DNA from: Hydra vulgaris
Taxonomy: Eukaryota; Cnidaria; Hydrozoa; Anthoathecata; Hydridae
Direction of reading: 5' to 3'
Assembly (NCBI RefSeq): GCF_038396675.1
Contig: NC_088933.1
Span: 15,240,001 to 15,304,000 of the forward strand
Length of the DNA stretch: 64,000 bases
Below the pieces are notes generated by a model. That model had not been told where the DNA came from. It did not search any database and saw only the letters and a list, made by a program, of their open reading frames with translations. Below, piece after piece: positions 33,633 through 44,949 of this stretch. A program made the position numbers and the translations under genes. The number at the start of each line of letters is the position of its first letter. Position 1 is the stretch's first letter.

Positions 33633-34573
33633 GGTAATGCTCCAGTTAGAACTATTTAAGGGTGCTCAGAAAATGGCTGGGTTAATATTGATTTATTTCT
33701 TAAATATATACAACATTATGTTAAACATGTACGATGCACCTTGATTAACAAAGTTTTACTTATATTTGACGGTAATCGTTTTCATACCAAAAGCTTAAAA
33801 CTTATAAACTATGCTCATGACAATGGATTGTTTTTGCTATCGCTAGCACCACATACAACTCATAAACATCAACCATTGGACCGTGGATTTTTTAAGCCTT
33901 GAAAACCTTTTTTAATCAAGCATGTATGAGATGGATGCGAAACCATTCAAGTAGACGAATACAAACAGAAAATCTCTGAGAAATTTTTTACGAAGCATAT
34001 TTAAGAGCTGCTAATATGGAAAATGCTAATTCAAGTTTTAGAGCAACTGGAACTGTCCCTTTTATTAGAAAAAGAATATCCAAGGACATCTTTGAGTGAT
34101 AATAATAATAAAATCAGAAATTCTCTTTGAACGCGATAACAAAAAAGAAAGTGAAATTTTAGAGCAGCCAGAGTTGACTACATTAGAATTAATAAGTCAT
34201 GAAAAAATTAAAGCCAATTGAAAGCTTTTCAGAGACCACTGTTACTTCATCAGTTTCTTTTGAAGACATACTTCAAATTCCAAAACTTTAGAAAAAAACA
34301 ATAGAAAAAAAAAAGAACAATAAGAAAAAAAATTTACTGGAAAATAACAATGACAATAAATTAAACAAAAAAAAATATAAAAAAAACAAAATAAAAATAA
34401 AATTAAAGAAATGCTTGATTGAAAAAAATGTAAACAATGAAGAGGAATGGTTTTTTCCAGTTTGTCAAGGGAAATGGTGCAATGGTATCCAAATTGACTG
34501 GATAGCTTGTTCTGTATGTATTGTTTGGGTATACAAAGACTGCATACTAAACGATGTTTGCTTTTTTATGTGA
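33633..34573 (+). pseudogene. pogo/Jerky-like (DDE_1) transposase, C-terminal half
   Basis: It follows a plausible acceptor TTACAG at 33632. Blocks in order: GCSENGWVNIDLFLKYIQHYV, VLLIFDGNRFHTKSLKL (second catalytic D), LLSLAPHTTHKHQPLDRGFF (third acidic residue), then frame-shifted AYLRAANMENANSSFRATGTV, a Lys-rich stretch and a C-terminal Cys finger, PVCQGKWCNGIQIDWIACSV then C-IVWVYKDC. The first catalytic D and HTH are missing. Its relation to the pogo pseudogene at 1080-2318 is at superfamily level. Several shifts; inactive. Confidence 0.8.
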
Positions 34574-36053
34574 ATAGATTTTATTCAAATTTTTTGACTA
34601 ACATAAAAATTTGCATATGCATTTTTTATTGAAATTTTTTTTTTAATTCCTATCATGTTTTTTGATTTAAAAGGAAAATTACTTTTTTATGCAATTAGAT
34701 TTGGTATTTTATTCAAATATTTGACAAATATGAGACGTTGTGTTTAATATACATTTTTTCAATTAATATTGTGCTTTACTTCCTATTATGTTTTTTATTT
34801 TAGATAATATTTGGTTTATTATTTAGGTTCATGTTAATTGTATAGTTTTTTCTTAGTGTAAGAAATGGGTAGATAACCTGGCTATTACTTTAGGCATACA
34901 TAAAACCGTTTGCTATTATTAAGTATGTTGTATATCGTAAGTGGCCCTAACTGTATCCAGTTTCGCGGCAGGGAAAATGAACCCAGTACGCGTCTATTCA
35001 CAATGCGCGTTAATTGAATACAAAACTTGATGCTTCTTAATACTAACAAAGACATAATTGATAAAAAACGGTTGTTGAAAATAGGCGTCAGTGTAACAAC
35101 GGAAAATCAGCTTTTAATTAAATTAAGAACCAATTCTCTGATTTGAAAAATGCCCAAGTTATTTCTTAAATAAGAGGGGAAAAAAATATTTTTTTAAACG
35201 TTTTTTGAAATTTTAACTGAGAACTTATTATAATAGCAAATCTTTATTAATTTGATTCTTTAGTAATCAACATTATTATAGTTGGTATAGTATAATACTA
35301 GAATAGTTAAATTTAATAATAATAAAAAAAAATTTGTAGGCGCTTTTTTCTACTTATCCCTTCTCCCCCCACCCCCTGTCCTCCAAAAAATAAATAAAAA
35401 AATACGTGTTCGCGCCAACCCTGAATGTATGATGAGAGATTAAATAATCTAGCCATTTTGTCAGTAGAATCTGAAACTTTTAACATTATTTTTTGATGAC
35501 TTTTTAAAACAATTTCCACACACTTTTCTATTTATTAATTGTTAATGTGCAAACTATGTTAAAATATAACTTATATTCTATGTTTCAAATATGTATACAG
35601 TAATTTGGCAATTTTATTATGCATTATAACAAAAAAAAAAAAAAAAAACTCAAGCAAAAATAAAAAAGATTCAATAACGAAATTTGTCATAAAAAGATAG
35701 GACGGCAGAATAGTTAGCCTATAGAAAGTTATATCGTAAATCTGCCAATCTGCAAATATGTAGATTAATGATTTTAAAAAAGGGTTTTATATTTTAAATA
35801 TCTTCATGATCATTTCATAATTGCCTGTCATTTTTGAAAAGGTGGGAAAACGCTCATTTTGATAGTTGGAATATAACCTATTGTTTACTCAGTTTATCAT
35901 TATATTCCAAATCATCTATATCTTAAACGAAACAGAAAATAGAATTTCTTTCATTTCTTTTATCTTTATGTAAGACAAAAAATAGCAAACTTTTTTGATT
36001 TTTTTTTTAATTCTTTAAAACATGAAAAAACGACTTAAACTATTGTAACGGTA
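34574..36053. other. Long stretch without a recognisable gene
   Basis: AT-rich with short frames only. Noticed: the poly-A at 35632-35648, a GC-richer patch at 34950-35020 (GTGGCCCTAACTGTATCC ... GTACGCGTC), and C/T-rich tracts at 35355-35385. None supports a gene or a defined mobile element. Confidence 0.4.
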
Positions 36054-36436
36054 TACGATGAAAAAGGCCAATGGTTAACGCCGATGGTTAAATATATGTA
36101 TATAAAGGTAATAAATCAATATTAGGTATGTAATTTGCATATTTAAGTTGCAACTATGCACCAGTTGTGGTTTCGACTATTAGCTAATGTCAATGCCTCG
36201 ACCAATGGCACTTAATCGGCTAAACTATCGGCCAATTAATCGGCCAGTTATTGGCCGATAGTTGAGCTGATTAATTAGGATTGGCCAAGACATCGATATT
36301 AGCTAATCGGCCAAACCACTACTGATGCATTGACACAACTTATTTATGGAAATTACATACATTATAATAATATATTACCGTTATATACATACATTAAACC
36401 TTATTATTAGCCACAATTGGCCTTTTTTATCGAGAC
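36054..36436. mobile_element. Palindromic MITE (AAAAAGGCCAAT ends)
   Basis: It starts CGATGAAAAAGGCCAAT and ends ATTGGCCTTTTTTATCG. The arms of about 190 bp face each other around 36245 and are rich in CGGCCAAT/ATTGGCCG motifs (36207-36260). Noncoding. Confidence 0.8.
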
Positions 36437-37239
36437 ACCACTAGTTAATATAATTCAAACTAAAGGTGAATACTAAAAAATAATAATGCAATTAAATAAG
36501 AGCAAAATATTTTGTGCCAATATGGCTATATCTTTTTTAGGCAAAAAAATGTGTTTAATACATACTCAATTAAAGAATTTAAAAAAAAACTTAAATTATA
36601 AAATAACTTTGAAAAACTCAAGTTTTACAATAAAAAGAATAAAGTATTTTTTAAAACTTTTTATGTTGACTCAGTTTCCACCATTATCGCAAAACAAATA
36701 AATGCAGAGATGATAGAAATTGCAAATGAACACCATCCGATAATGTAAGACCAACTGTATTTTATAAGACTACTTTTATTAACTTCATTTGTGAACACAC
36801 TTAATCCTATTGCCAAGAATATAGCTATAACAAAATAATCACATAAATAAAAATCGAAACTCTAAAACAAAGTTGTGAAAAAAATAGAACATCCATAAAA
36901 AAGATTTTAAACTACTTATTTTTTAAACTAAATACTATATTAAATATATATTATATATACACTAAAAATACATAAAATTAAATAATTATATGTATATATA
37001 CTTTTTTTAATTGACAATTTGCTATAACAAAGTGGACTTAAATTGAACTAAAATTTGCTGCAAGTTAAAAAAAAAGATAATTAAGCTTAGGACCATTATA
37101 CCTGACAAATACTGGATGCCTAAACTTTGTAATTTGCAATTGAAATTTTAAAAAGGGTCTAATACCTATTTAGTATTTTTTTTACATATTTTTTATAAAC
37201 TAATTAGTATCCTTATAGATCTGCTCTCAAAACAAGTTT
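36437..37239. other. Upstream flank of hAT remnant; no clear coding
   Basis: A 71-codon frame at 36486 (MQLNKSKIFCANMAISF) is Lys/Phe-rich and not recognised. It may be decayed N-terminal coding of the hAT transposase, but no BED finger is visible. Confidence 0.3.
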
Positions 37240-38570
37240 TTATCTCAAAAAAAGCTCAACTGGGATTTCAACAAAAAATTGTTCGTCAAAAAGCAGCAAA
37301 AAAATGAAAATACTGTTAAAAGCTTCTATTAAAATTTGCCTTTTTTTTTGCGCAAAAGAAAAAAAGTTTTTCAAATAGGAAAATTGTAAAGGAATGTCTA
37401 TCACTTTATGCCGAAAACACTGAAGACTTAAGCATAAAGAAATCATTGCATATCAACCATAAAGAAATCACAAAATATTTATATGAAATACAAGAAGAAA
37501 TGGCCTCTGTTGTAGCAAAACAAATCATTGCTACTTCCTCGATTTCAAAACACTTTTCAATATATATTGATAAAAGTTGCGATTTAACTGACAATCCTCA
37601 ATTATTAATTACATAAGATGTGCCAAAAATAACTTTGATGTTGTCCGAGAACCTCTGGGCTTCGGTGAGCTTCAAACATCAACAGTTGGATCTAATATTT
37701 TTGAAACACTGAAAATTAAAACGTTAATGGTCACAATCTAAACTGGGATAAACTGGACAGTATTTACACTGAAGGAGTACCTTCAATGGTTGGGAAGCAC
37801 AGTGGATGTGTTACTTTTCTTGAAAAATATTTACAAAAGAAAACTTTTTAAATACAATTTTTTAATTCACCAAGAAGTGCTCTGCTCAAAAGGTTTGAAA
37901 TTTGACCATGTCATTAAAATCGCTGTTATTTGCATTAACAAAATAAGAGCAAGAGGACTTCATAGACGAGAAAATTGTTCATTTTTTGAAAGTGAAACAC
38001 ATGAAAACTTTTATTACGTTGTTCTTTTCGATAGTTATCAAAAGACTAAATGCTAAGTTTTCTGAAATAAAAATAAAGTTTTACAAATTTTGGAAGTCAA
38101 AAAGCGAACTACTATTAGAATGTGACTTTCTTAAAAACGAAGACCAGTTATGTTACTATTACTACTTTTTTATTGGATGTAACAAATTACCTAAATATCT
38201 TAAACACAAACTTGCACGGTAAATATTTTATTTCCAACATTATTTAATTAAATTAATGCTTTTAAGGCCAAGTTAAACTTATTTACAGATAGTTTATAAC
38301 AGCAAAATCTTTACCTAATTCCGACACTTGAAAATTGTTACATTAAAAATAAGATCACCAATGTTGCAATTCAAAAATACAAGCTGCCATTTTGACACTT
38401 TTACAATCATTTGAAACTCGCTATGCAGATTTTAAAGGGGAAGCAAAAATTATTTTGGTCTCTATTAAATCCATTCACAATATTAGATGATGACCTTTGC
38501 AATTATACACCAAAATTGCAGTCGGAAATCCCAAAAAGTCTGCCCACCCCTTTAATCATACCTAAAATAA
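37240..38570 (+). pseudogene. hAT transposase (ZBED5/FAM200-like branch), broken
   Basis: Recognised blocks across frames: LLKASIKICLFFCAKEKKFF, IVKECLSLYAE, EITKYLYEIQEEMASVVAKQ, KHFSIYIDKSCDLTDNPQLL (the DES-type first catalytic D, here DKS), VVREPLGFGELQTSTVGSNI and YTEGVPSMVGKHSGCVTFL (second catalytic region, expected TDG-P-M-G). LIHQEVLCSKGLKF follows (C/H-x-x-H type motif, expected HCIIHRE.LC.K), then ICINKIRARGLHRRE, LLQSFETRYADF and ILDDDLCNYTPKLQSE. The order matches the hAT core. Key residues are altered and at least five frameshifts occur. Confidence 0.75.
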
Positions 38571-39179
38571 TGCTAATATAAAAGCCTTTTTATCATAAAC
38601 GATAACAAAAACCGTTAAAAAGGTAATCTAAAGTTGACGTCAATAGAGTTTCAAAAGTCGCTGTTATTGGCTGAAAAAAAGAGAGAGTTTAGTAAACCAA
38701 AATTTTCTTCTATGACTTAACAGCAACAAAAACATTTTTGTAACTTCTTCTCATGTTACAACAAGTTCTGAGATTTTCTCAGTAAACTCTTGCAGAGAGG
38801 AGTAGAAACAGTTGCGAGGCGTTTTTCCTTAGAAGATATCACACAAACCTGTAAGTTATTTTGCATGCTTTAGATGCTTTTTTTAGAACAGCTCATAAAT
38901 TTGTCTTTCTTTTTTTGTCATTTTTTGACTGAAATTAGTGGATTTCAGTTATTTGATTTCAATCTAAAAAGTGTTTTTGTTACTTAGTTTTGGATAGAAA
39001 AGAACATGTTAGTTTGCATAACAGTTTTTAAAAATACTTGAACATGAAACCGTGCAGCTCATTTAAAAATTAAAACTACAGACTCTTTATTCATATGGAA
39101 TTACTAGGGTCAAATATTGATACAAAGTTGTAATTTTATTGACGATAACCATTATTACTGTAGCAAATATTTTTTATGG
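38571..39179. other. No gene supported
   Basis: AT-rich. A GTAAGT splice-donor-like site at about 38850 follows a 90-base stretch with balanced composition (38750-38849). This could be a leader exon of the hAT fragment that follows, but no protein motif is seen. Confidence 0.3.
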
Positions 39180-39645
39180 AAAAACAAAAAGTTGAGTCTT
39201 TTGCTGGAGGGCATTTATCAAAAAATTGCAAGGTTAGGATTTCTACACTTTGCAGTAATGTAAAAAGTAATTTGTTCCTTGCTCTATATATTAACAGACA
39301 AAGCGACTGTTGAACTGAAAAAATATTAACTCAGTAGTTCTTTCATCAAAGTATGATGTGAGTCGCGATCTTGTTCTTTGGTTTTCTTCAGATCTACCAC
39401 CGTTCTCTCATGTTGATAATAAGGGATTTAAAAATATTTTTGAAAACAATATTGGTTTAAAAAATCCCACAGGATCTGCAAAGTCAAGTTGTTTTACCTA
39501 ATATTTACAAAATTTTAAGGTAATCTGTATTAGGAAATTTAAAAGATATTGATGCGGTAACAATTTTATTTGACGGTTACAAAAAATTAGTTATACGGGG
39601 TTAAAGTGTTCCATTGATAATTATAACTGGGATAAAAAATGTTTA
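39180..39645 (+). pseudogene. Second hAT-type transposase fragment, N-terminal region
   Basis: Starts MEKQKVESFAGGHLSK (39177). Then come YDVSRDLVLWFSSDLPPFSH, VDNKGFKNIFENNIG, VVLPNIYKIL and IDAVTILFDGYKKLV. These match the region before and at the first catalytic motif of BED-type hAT transposases (DL.PFS.V.N.GF, then T.D.WT). It stops at 39645 where the mariner fragment begins. A different hAT lineage from 37240-38570. Confidence 0.65.
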
Positions 39646-39680
39646 CAATTTCGTGTTTGCCTTTAAAAAATCATATACTA

Positions 39681-40130
39681 CTGTGATCAAAAAGTAAGGT
39701 GAATTTTTAATTTAAACTTCCCGCCTTGTTCGAATCGTCCAATCTTTTTTATTTTTAAGTTGGTAGGAATGTCATTAACATTTGCGCCAAATTACATGTC
39801 AAACTCATAATTATTATTTTTTGTTTACGCTTGTTTCTGAAGTATCAAAAGTGCATTCGGCGATTTTCACGATGTCTAATTTTGTTGAGCAAAGAAGTGC
39901 TATTAAATTTTGTTTGCGGAATGATATTTCTGCTGCTGAAACGTATCGAATGTTGCAAAAGGCCTTCGGTGAAGAGACTATGTCTCAAAAAAATGTTTAC
40001 AAGTGGTACAAAGACTTCAAAGAAGGCCGAGAACGTGTTGATGACTTGGAACGCTCCGGACGACCATCGACTTCGATTGATGATCGCCACATCAACAAAA
40101 TCAAAGAATTGGTATCAGGGCCGGCGATTC
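39681..40130 (+). pseudogene. mariner transposase 5' fragment
   Basis: A TA dinucleotide (39679-39680) precedes CTGTGATCAAAAAGTAAGG, a mariner-type terminal repeat. The coding start at 39872 gives MSNFVEQRSAIKFCLRNDIS, AAETYRMLQKAFGEETMSQK, VYKWYKDFKEGRERVDDLER, SGRPSTSIDD: the paired HTH_48-type DNA-binding domain of mariner transposases (Mos1/SETMAR group). The frame is unusually well kept but is cut at about 40127, before the catalytic DD34D domain, by a GC-rich insertion. The codon use is less AT-biased than its neighbours, which fits a younger arrival. Confidence 0.85.
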
Positions 40131-40184
40131 GGGTTTCGAAGTGCCTTCTCTCCCCCCCCCCCCCCTTTATTTGTCGGCCCTGGG
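40127..40184. mobile_element. Tiny CAGGGCC...GGCCCTG insertion
   Basis: 58 bp from CAGGGCCGGCGATT to GTCGGCCCTG, containing a C13 tract, flanked by GGTAT on both sides. It resembles a minimal hAT-type end pair. A CCCCC-rich GGCAC...GGCCCTG remnant near 58840-58875 looks related. Confidence 0.45.
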
Positions 40185-40198
40185 TATGCTTGTATTAT

Positions 40199-40530
40199 CT
40201 AGGTAATGCTGCGGTTAAGCGGCCTAAAATAATTTTATTTTTTTGCTTGTTGCACTCTTGTCAGAGGAGACTTTTTAAACTTTAGGAATATTAAGTGAAA
40301 TAATAAAAGAAAGATTGCTGCCCCATGCCAAACCCTTAGTCGATGTAACAGCACTTCCGCTTATAGCAGCAGGCTATAAGATAGTCGATGTATGTACTGA
40401 AGCCAATAAATATTCCTTATCTTTATATTAAAAAGTCATTACTATGAGCAAGTCTTCACGCGAGAGCGCAACAAGCAAAAAAATAAAATTATTTTAGGCC
40501 ACTTAACTGCAGCTTTACCGTTATCTAGAT
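40199..40530. mobile_element. MITE with GCTGCGGTTAAGCGGCC arms
   Basis: The left arm 40199-40255 (GCGGTTAAGCGGCC, TAAAATAATTTTATTTTTTT, GCTTGTTGC) is inverted at 40470-40530. The centre has no coding frame. It contains AGTCGATGTA twice. Confidence 0.75.
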
Positions 40531-41599
40531 GTTCATATTACACGAATCTACTTTATATGTTTCATTATATAATTATCATATATTATATTTTATAATTATT
40601 TTATATATTATTATTATATTATTAAACATTATGATATTTAAATATTTTATAATATTATATATAAGTTATTATATTCCTTAAATTAAGGTAAGATAAGATT
40701 TGTTAACTATTTTTGAAGAGATATTTATGTTCAATCGTAATAAAAACTTTTTTTATTTCCTCTACGTCATTATCAACTATTTGTGTTAAAGTTTACAAAA
40801 AACATAGCATGGCACTTGATTTAAATATAATATCGAAACAAAAATGCCTAATTTTTTTTTTTCAAAAAGTCCTATACGTCTCTGGTTCAAATTTCATCAA
40901 ATCGGTGTTTATATCGCAAATCAGTGTTTATTTATTCAGTCAATATTTTTAACTGCATTTGAAGGAATCATTTCTGTAACACATTTTCATTCTCAGACAA
41001 AAATGAGTCAAGCACTAAATAAAATTATACAATTAAAAAAATATATTATTACAATTTTTTTTTTTGAGTACAATGTTATTTTTCAAAAGTTGGTTGTTTT
41101 GACTTAAGGAATTTTCGAAATGATCTTTTCAGTTAAGAAAATCTTCTAAATAATCGTAAAGATAAAGGTAGCAATTTGGATACGAGGGCAGCTAGCTTAA
41201 TAAGCTAAAGACCCACGGGCCATTTTAGCAAGCGTTATATCGTAATAAGATCACTGTCTAAAAAATTTTGATAAGTTGCTATCATGATAGCAATGATAAT
41301 GGATAATGAATCATATATGATTCATTACCTTGGTAATGAACAAAATATCTACAAATTTTTAGCTGGTTACAACCAGTTATAGATTTGTAGATATTTTGTA
41401 GCTAACTACAAAGTGTTATGTAGCTAGCGACACATTGCTACAAAATTGCAATGTTTAAAGTTCAATTCTCATAATTATAATAGACACGAAAAATCGAATT
41501 TTTAAAGATGTTAAACACATTAGAAAAAAAAAATTAGAAAAAGTATTGCTTGAAAATCTCTGTAAAGCTAGCTAGCTTTATAGCGATTTGCAAGATTTA
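40531..41599. other. AT-rich stretch with several dyads, no gene
   Basis: 40560-40690 is simple ATTATAT sequence. Perfect or near-perfect dyads lie at 41305-41326 (AATGAATCATA / complement) and 41340-41356 with 41383-41399 (ACAAAATATCTACAAAT). The two short plus-strand frames at 40713-41107 are low-complexity and not credible as genes. Confidence 0.45.
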
Positions 41600-41645
41600 T
41601 AGCAACTAGCAAGCGACTAGCTAGCTAGTCGCTTGCTAGTTGCTA
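41600..41645. repeat. 46-bp perfect palindrome without spacer
   Basis: TAGCAACTAGCAAGCGACTAG... is followed immediately by its reverse complement, centred between 41622 and 41623. The repeated GCTAGC and TAGC units extend on both sides (41165-41220, 41400-41440, 41565-41590). Confidence 0.95.
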
Positions 41646-42008
41646 GCTCATTTCCCACGGAGTAGAAAAAGAAATTCCATTAGGATAGCAAATTTAAAAA
41701 AATCTTTAAAAATATTTATTAACATGCAGTTTCTGACGTCAAAGTAATTATGTAAAGAAAAACTTATCAAACTATTACAAAAGCGAGATCACTATTTAGA
41801 TCAAAAGATATTATTAAGTTTATAAAAACGCCTTATCAAAACAAAGCATGTGAATGTTTAATGGATTTATGGAAAGAAGCATTGCAAAGCAAATTTGTCG
41901 AGAAAATATTGAATAGAGACATTTCTTACAATAAGTAAAACGTTTAGGCTCTATAATCATTATTTTCAAATGCAAAACAGTTTATAGTTTTATTTTGTAT
42001 TTACTTTT
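41646..42008. other. No gene recognised
   Basis: AT-rich. On the minus strand this is intronic or 3' to the claudin-like exon. No downstream exon could be recognised. Confidence 0.35.
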
Positions 42009-42145
42009 ACCTGTTGCAAGAAGAAATGCACCAGAGATTTTGTGATTTTTTATTTTCTTTGAATAACTTAACAAGCTTAACACAAAAGCAATAAAGTATG
42101 ACATGCAACCAATAATCATAAATGCTCTGGTAACGTGTAAGTAAT
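42009..42145 (-). CDS. Candidate host exon: claudin/PMP22-like tetraspan protein
   Basis: A 137-bp minus-strand segment bounded by a good acceptor (TTTTCATTTTAG at 42146) and donor (GCAACAG|GTAAAA at 42008). It translates without stop to YLHVTRAFMIIGCMSYFIAF, VLSLLSYSKKIKNHKISGAF and LLATG. The pattern (xxATRAFMI + hydrophobic segment + short basic loop + AGxxxLxxG) is that of the second membrane segment and start of the third in claudin/PMP22/EMP-type four-membrane-span proteins of cell contacts. The length of 45 codons suits an internal exon. Neighbouring exons are not visible and may have been pushed apart by transposons. It could also be a pseudogene fragment. The splice sites and intact frame favour a real exon. 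Confidence 0.5.
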
Positions 42146-42373
42146 CTAAAATGAAAAATATTTGTGATTACTTATTATAATAAACAATTTCACAATCAAT
42201 ATAATTAACTATTTACATGGTTGTTTCATTATTTTTTACAGAGTAGTAATGCATCCGTTAACAATTTAGTTGTATGCTCTTTCTCGTCGTATTAACACAT
42301 ATAAACAATCAGTTGTTAACAAGAATTGAAAATTCTAAAAATTTATATTTTGTACTTATGTCAAATAAGGATG

Positions 42374-42725
42374 GGAACAAAAAACCCTAAAATTTTGGCC
42401 ACAATTACAACAAGAAAGCAACAATTTGATAAAATATTTTTTCTATTTTTGTTTTAAATAAAATTATATTTATCGATAAATTTTAAATTTCATAAAATAA
42501 TCTCTTATCGTTCAAAAATTATGATCTTATCAAAATTGCAACCTCATCAAATTGAGAGGAGTTCAAATTTTGTATAGTCATAACTTTTAAGACTATCACT
42601 AAGAGATTATTATGTGAAAACTAGAACTTATCAATGAATGAAAACTTCTTTTAGAATAATACAAAAAATATTTTTTAACTTGTTTAGGGCAGTTGTGGTC
42701 AAAATGTTAGGGTTTTTTTGTTTCC
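42374..42725. mobile_element. MITE (GGAACAAAAAACCCTAA ends)
   Basis: It starts GGAACAAAAAACCCTAAAAT and ends ATGTTAGGGTTTTTTTGTTTCC. The following blocks (TTGGCCACAA / TTGTGGTCAAA, and TAATCTCTTA / TAAGAGATTA) are also inverted. It has no credible gene. It lies upstream of the claudin-like exon on that strand. Confidence 0.75.
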
Positions 42726-42804
42726 AGACTCCAATTATTGTAATTTTTGGCAAAGCATACTTATTTGGCATAAGTATAAACATAAATTTCTCAATAATAT
42801 TTCA

Positions 42805-42933
42805 TAATAATATTTCAAAATATTCTGGTTCCGTTAAATAATATTTCAAAAAATTCTGGGTCCATTAAATAATATCTCAAAAAATTCTAGGTCCGTTAAA
42901 TAATATCTCAAAAAATTCTGGGTCCGTTAAATA
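42805..42933 (+). repeat. 31-bp tandem repeat, four units
   Basis: TTCTGG/TTCTAGG followed by GTCCGTTAAATAATAT occurs at 42823, 42854, 42885 and 42916, exactly 31 bp apart. Confidence 0.95.
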
Positions 42934-42935
42934 AG

Positions 42936-43313
42936 TTAGAAAGTTTATAAAAAGAAGTTAAAAAAGTGTTTATTTTTTTTTACTAATTTATTATTGCTCT
43001 GCATCTGTATTCACTTATCTTCGTTAAACTAACAAAGAATTTAAGTGATCATTAAAAAAAGATGCAAGGGGACAATTTCAAAAGTTAAGTTTGATTTGCT
43101 CCGCTAGTAGTTTTCGTGCTGTTTTTTTCATTGTATCTAAACGTTGCAATGGTAACTAGGAGTGATTTTGTTAATTTCGTAAATCGCACGCGAAGATTTT
43201 TAAATAATGATTGCTGCATAATTTTTTAAAGTAAATTAAAACACGCTACAATACAAAAGACTCTCAGAAATTATATGTACTTTAAACTTATATTTATTTT
43301 TTTAGACTTTATG
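42936..43313. other. No gene recognised
   Basis: AT-rich DNA with no open frame or repeat beyond short homopolymers. Confidence 0.35.
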
Positions 43314-43487
43314 CTTATCTTCTAATGACTCTATTTTAATCAATTTTTGAGAATGAATCAAAACCGAATATTTTTGTTGTGACACATCACGATCTTCTTT
43401 ATTGCACCAAATTGGATGTTTTGTTCTCCTAGCATATAAATATCGAAACCACCATGAATGAGTTGTGTCACTATGTAGCGAGCACGT
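43314..43487 (-). other. Unassigned open frame after the RT fragment
   Basis: A stop-free minus-strand stretch of about 58 codons ends in TAA at 43312-43314: THSWWFRYLYARRTKHPIWC, NKEDRDVSQQKYSVLIHSQK, LIKIESLEDKHKV. It is polar and hydrophilic in a way that looks coding, and it starts right where the LINE RT similarity breaks off. I do not recognise it. It may be a fragment of another mobile element or a terminal host exon; no acceptor site stands out. Confidence 0.25.
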
Positions 43488-44060
43488 TAAAGAGATGCAA
43501 CCTTAGCAGATACTAGTTTTGAAATAGATTTGATATATAGTTTCCAAGAAAGACCGGAAATAAGAGCTAATAATAGAAGATGAAGGGCAGCTGACTCATT
43601 GATTACATTACCGTTCATAAATATAGGAAGATCTAGATTGTTGCAATAACAACTAGCCGAAAAAAATTTATTTTTATCTGAGTTAAAGTTCACCAGCTAC
43701 TTAGAACCCCATGCTGTAGCATAAGCAAAATTTTTTTCAAGCTTAAATGCCCCTTTCAAGCAATCAGAGAGTGTTGGTAATATTAGTATCATCAGCAAAC
43801 AATGCCACCTTAGATGCGAAAATATCTGGTAGTTCATGTTAATTAATTAGTATAGGCTAAGGATAGAACCTTGAAAAACCCCTGAAGTTACAGGATATGA
43901 AGAAGAGTTCTGTCCATCGAGGACAACTTTTGTAATACGATTGGTAACGAATGATTCAATAATCTTAAAGATGTTACCTGACATACCGTAAGAAAAGAGT
44001 TTATGGAAAAGAACAGCATGCCAAAATTTATCAAAAACAAAAAAATTTAGTTCCGATAAA
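43488..44060 (-). pseudogene. LINE reverse transcriptase fragment (CR1/Jockey/I-like)
   Basis: Blocks from right to left: FDKFWHAVLFHKLFSYGMSG, IIESFVTNRITKVVLDGQNS, SSYPVTSGVFQGSIL, LPDIFASKVALFADDTNI (intact FADD catalytic pair near 43785), VNFNSDKNKFFS, IFMNGNVINESAAL, SWKLYIKSISKLVSAKVASL. Similarity then stops abruptly at 43487. The fingers region and the C-terminal third are missing. It belongs to the same subfamily as 58081-59350. It shows at least two frameshifts. Confidence 0.8.
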
Positions 44061-44324
44061 ATAAATATAGCGTAGTGTAAACATAAAATACATCGATGAG
44101 TTAACTTAAAATACAACTTTTCGACAGTGAAAAATACAACGAACGTAAAATGCAAAGTTGAATCAACGTAAAATATTACGCAGTGCCCACTTAAAATATA
44201 ACGTTGTTTTTTGGTTGTTGGTGACGTCGCATTTGCAACCAAAATGATATAAAAACAACGTTGGCGGTCGATGTTGGGCCAACGCAACGCTCAACTTTAT
44301 TCTAACATTTTATTAACGTTTGTG
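44061..44324. other. Short repeat-like stretch before element D
   Basis: Contains GTAAAAT/AAAATAYAACG repeats and an ACAACGTTGGCGG ... GTTGGGCCAACGCAACG block (44210-44290) that looks like part of a CCAACGTTGG-type interspersed repeat. No gene. Confidence 0.35.
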
Positions 44325-44949
44325 TCACACAGCCATGGAATTACCATTAAGGTAAAAAAAATTTCCTTAGAAATTTTTTCTGCAAGGTCTTAGGTATATG
44401 CATGGACATGATTTTTACAAATTTTGAAAAATATTTTGCGACGTCCGAGAAAGTTAAAACTATTTTAGTGTTTTCATTAGAATCGTTTTTAAAAACAATT
44501 TTTTTCGGCTTTATTTTGCAAAAAATGTTCCGGACTATTTAAAATTTAAAATTTTTATTTTTATCTTCATTAACAACATAAAAATCAGACCCATATACAA
44601 AAAACAATGCAATGTGATCTTAACCATTAGTTACCCAGAGATAATTTTAAAATAGAAAAATATTTAAAAAGTTCATTGTAAATTTATTTTTTCTACTTTT
44701 ACATTAGATTATATATTCACATTAAAGTTTTAAAGCTATTCTTTATATTAATAAACTATGGATTAGAACATAACATTTTTAAATAAGAAGTTTTATATTT
44801 TTCTATATTTACAAGTTACAAAATTTGACTCGTTTATCACTATCAACTTTTAGAGATGCCTTAAGCAATACCTAATTACACAATTCTTTAGTTTTTTACT
44901 TTATTCTGGATGACTCAAATTTTGTTTGTAAGCACCTGTTTCCCATAGC

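Noticed and set aside
40713..41107. Overlapping plus-strand frames of 79 and 87 codons
   Set aside because: AT-driven composition, no motif, no splice sites.
43847..44287. The whole 146-codon minus frame as one gene
   Set aside because: Only its last 70 residues match LINE RT. The upstream part is noncoding repeat sequence read through by chance.
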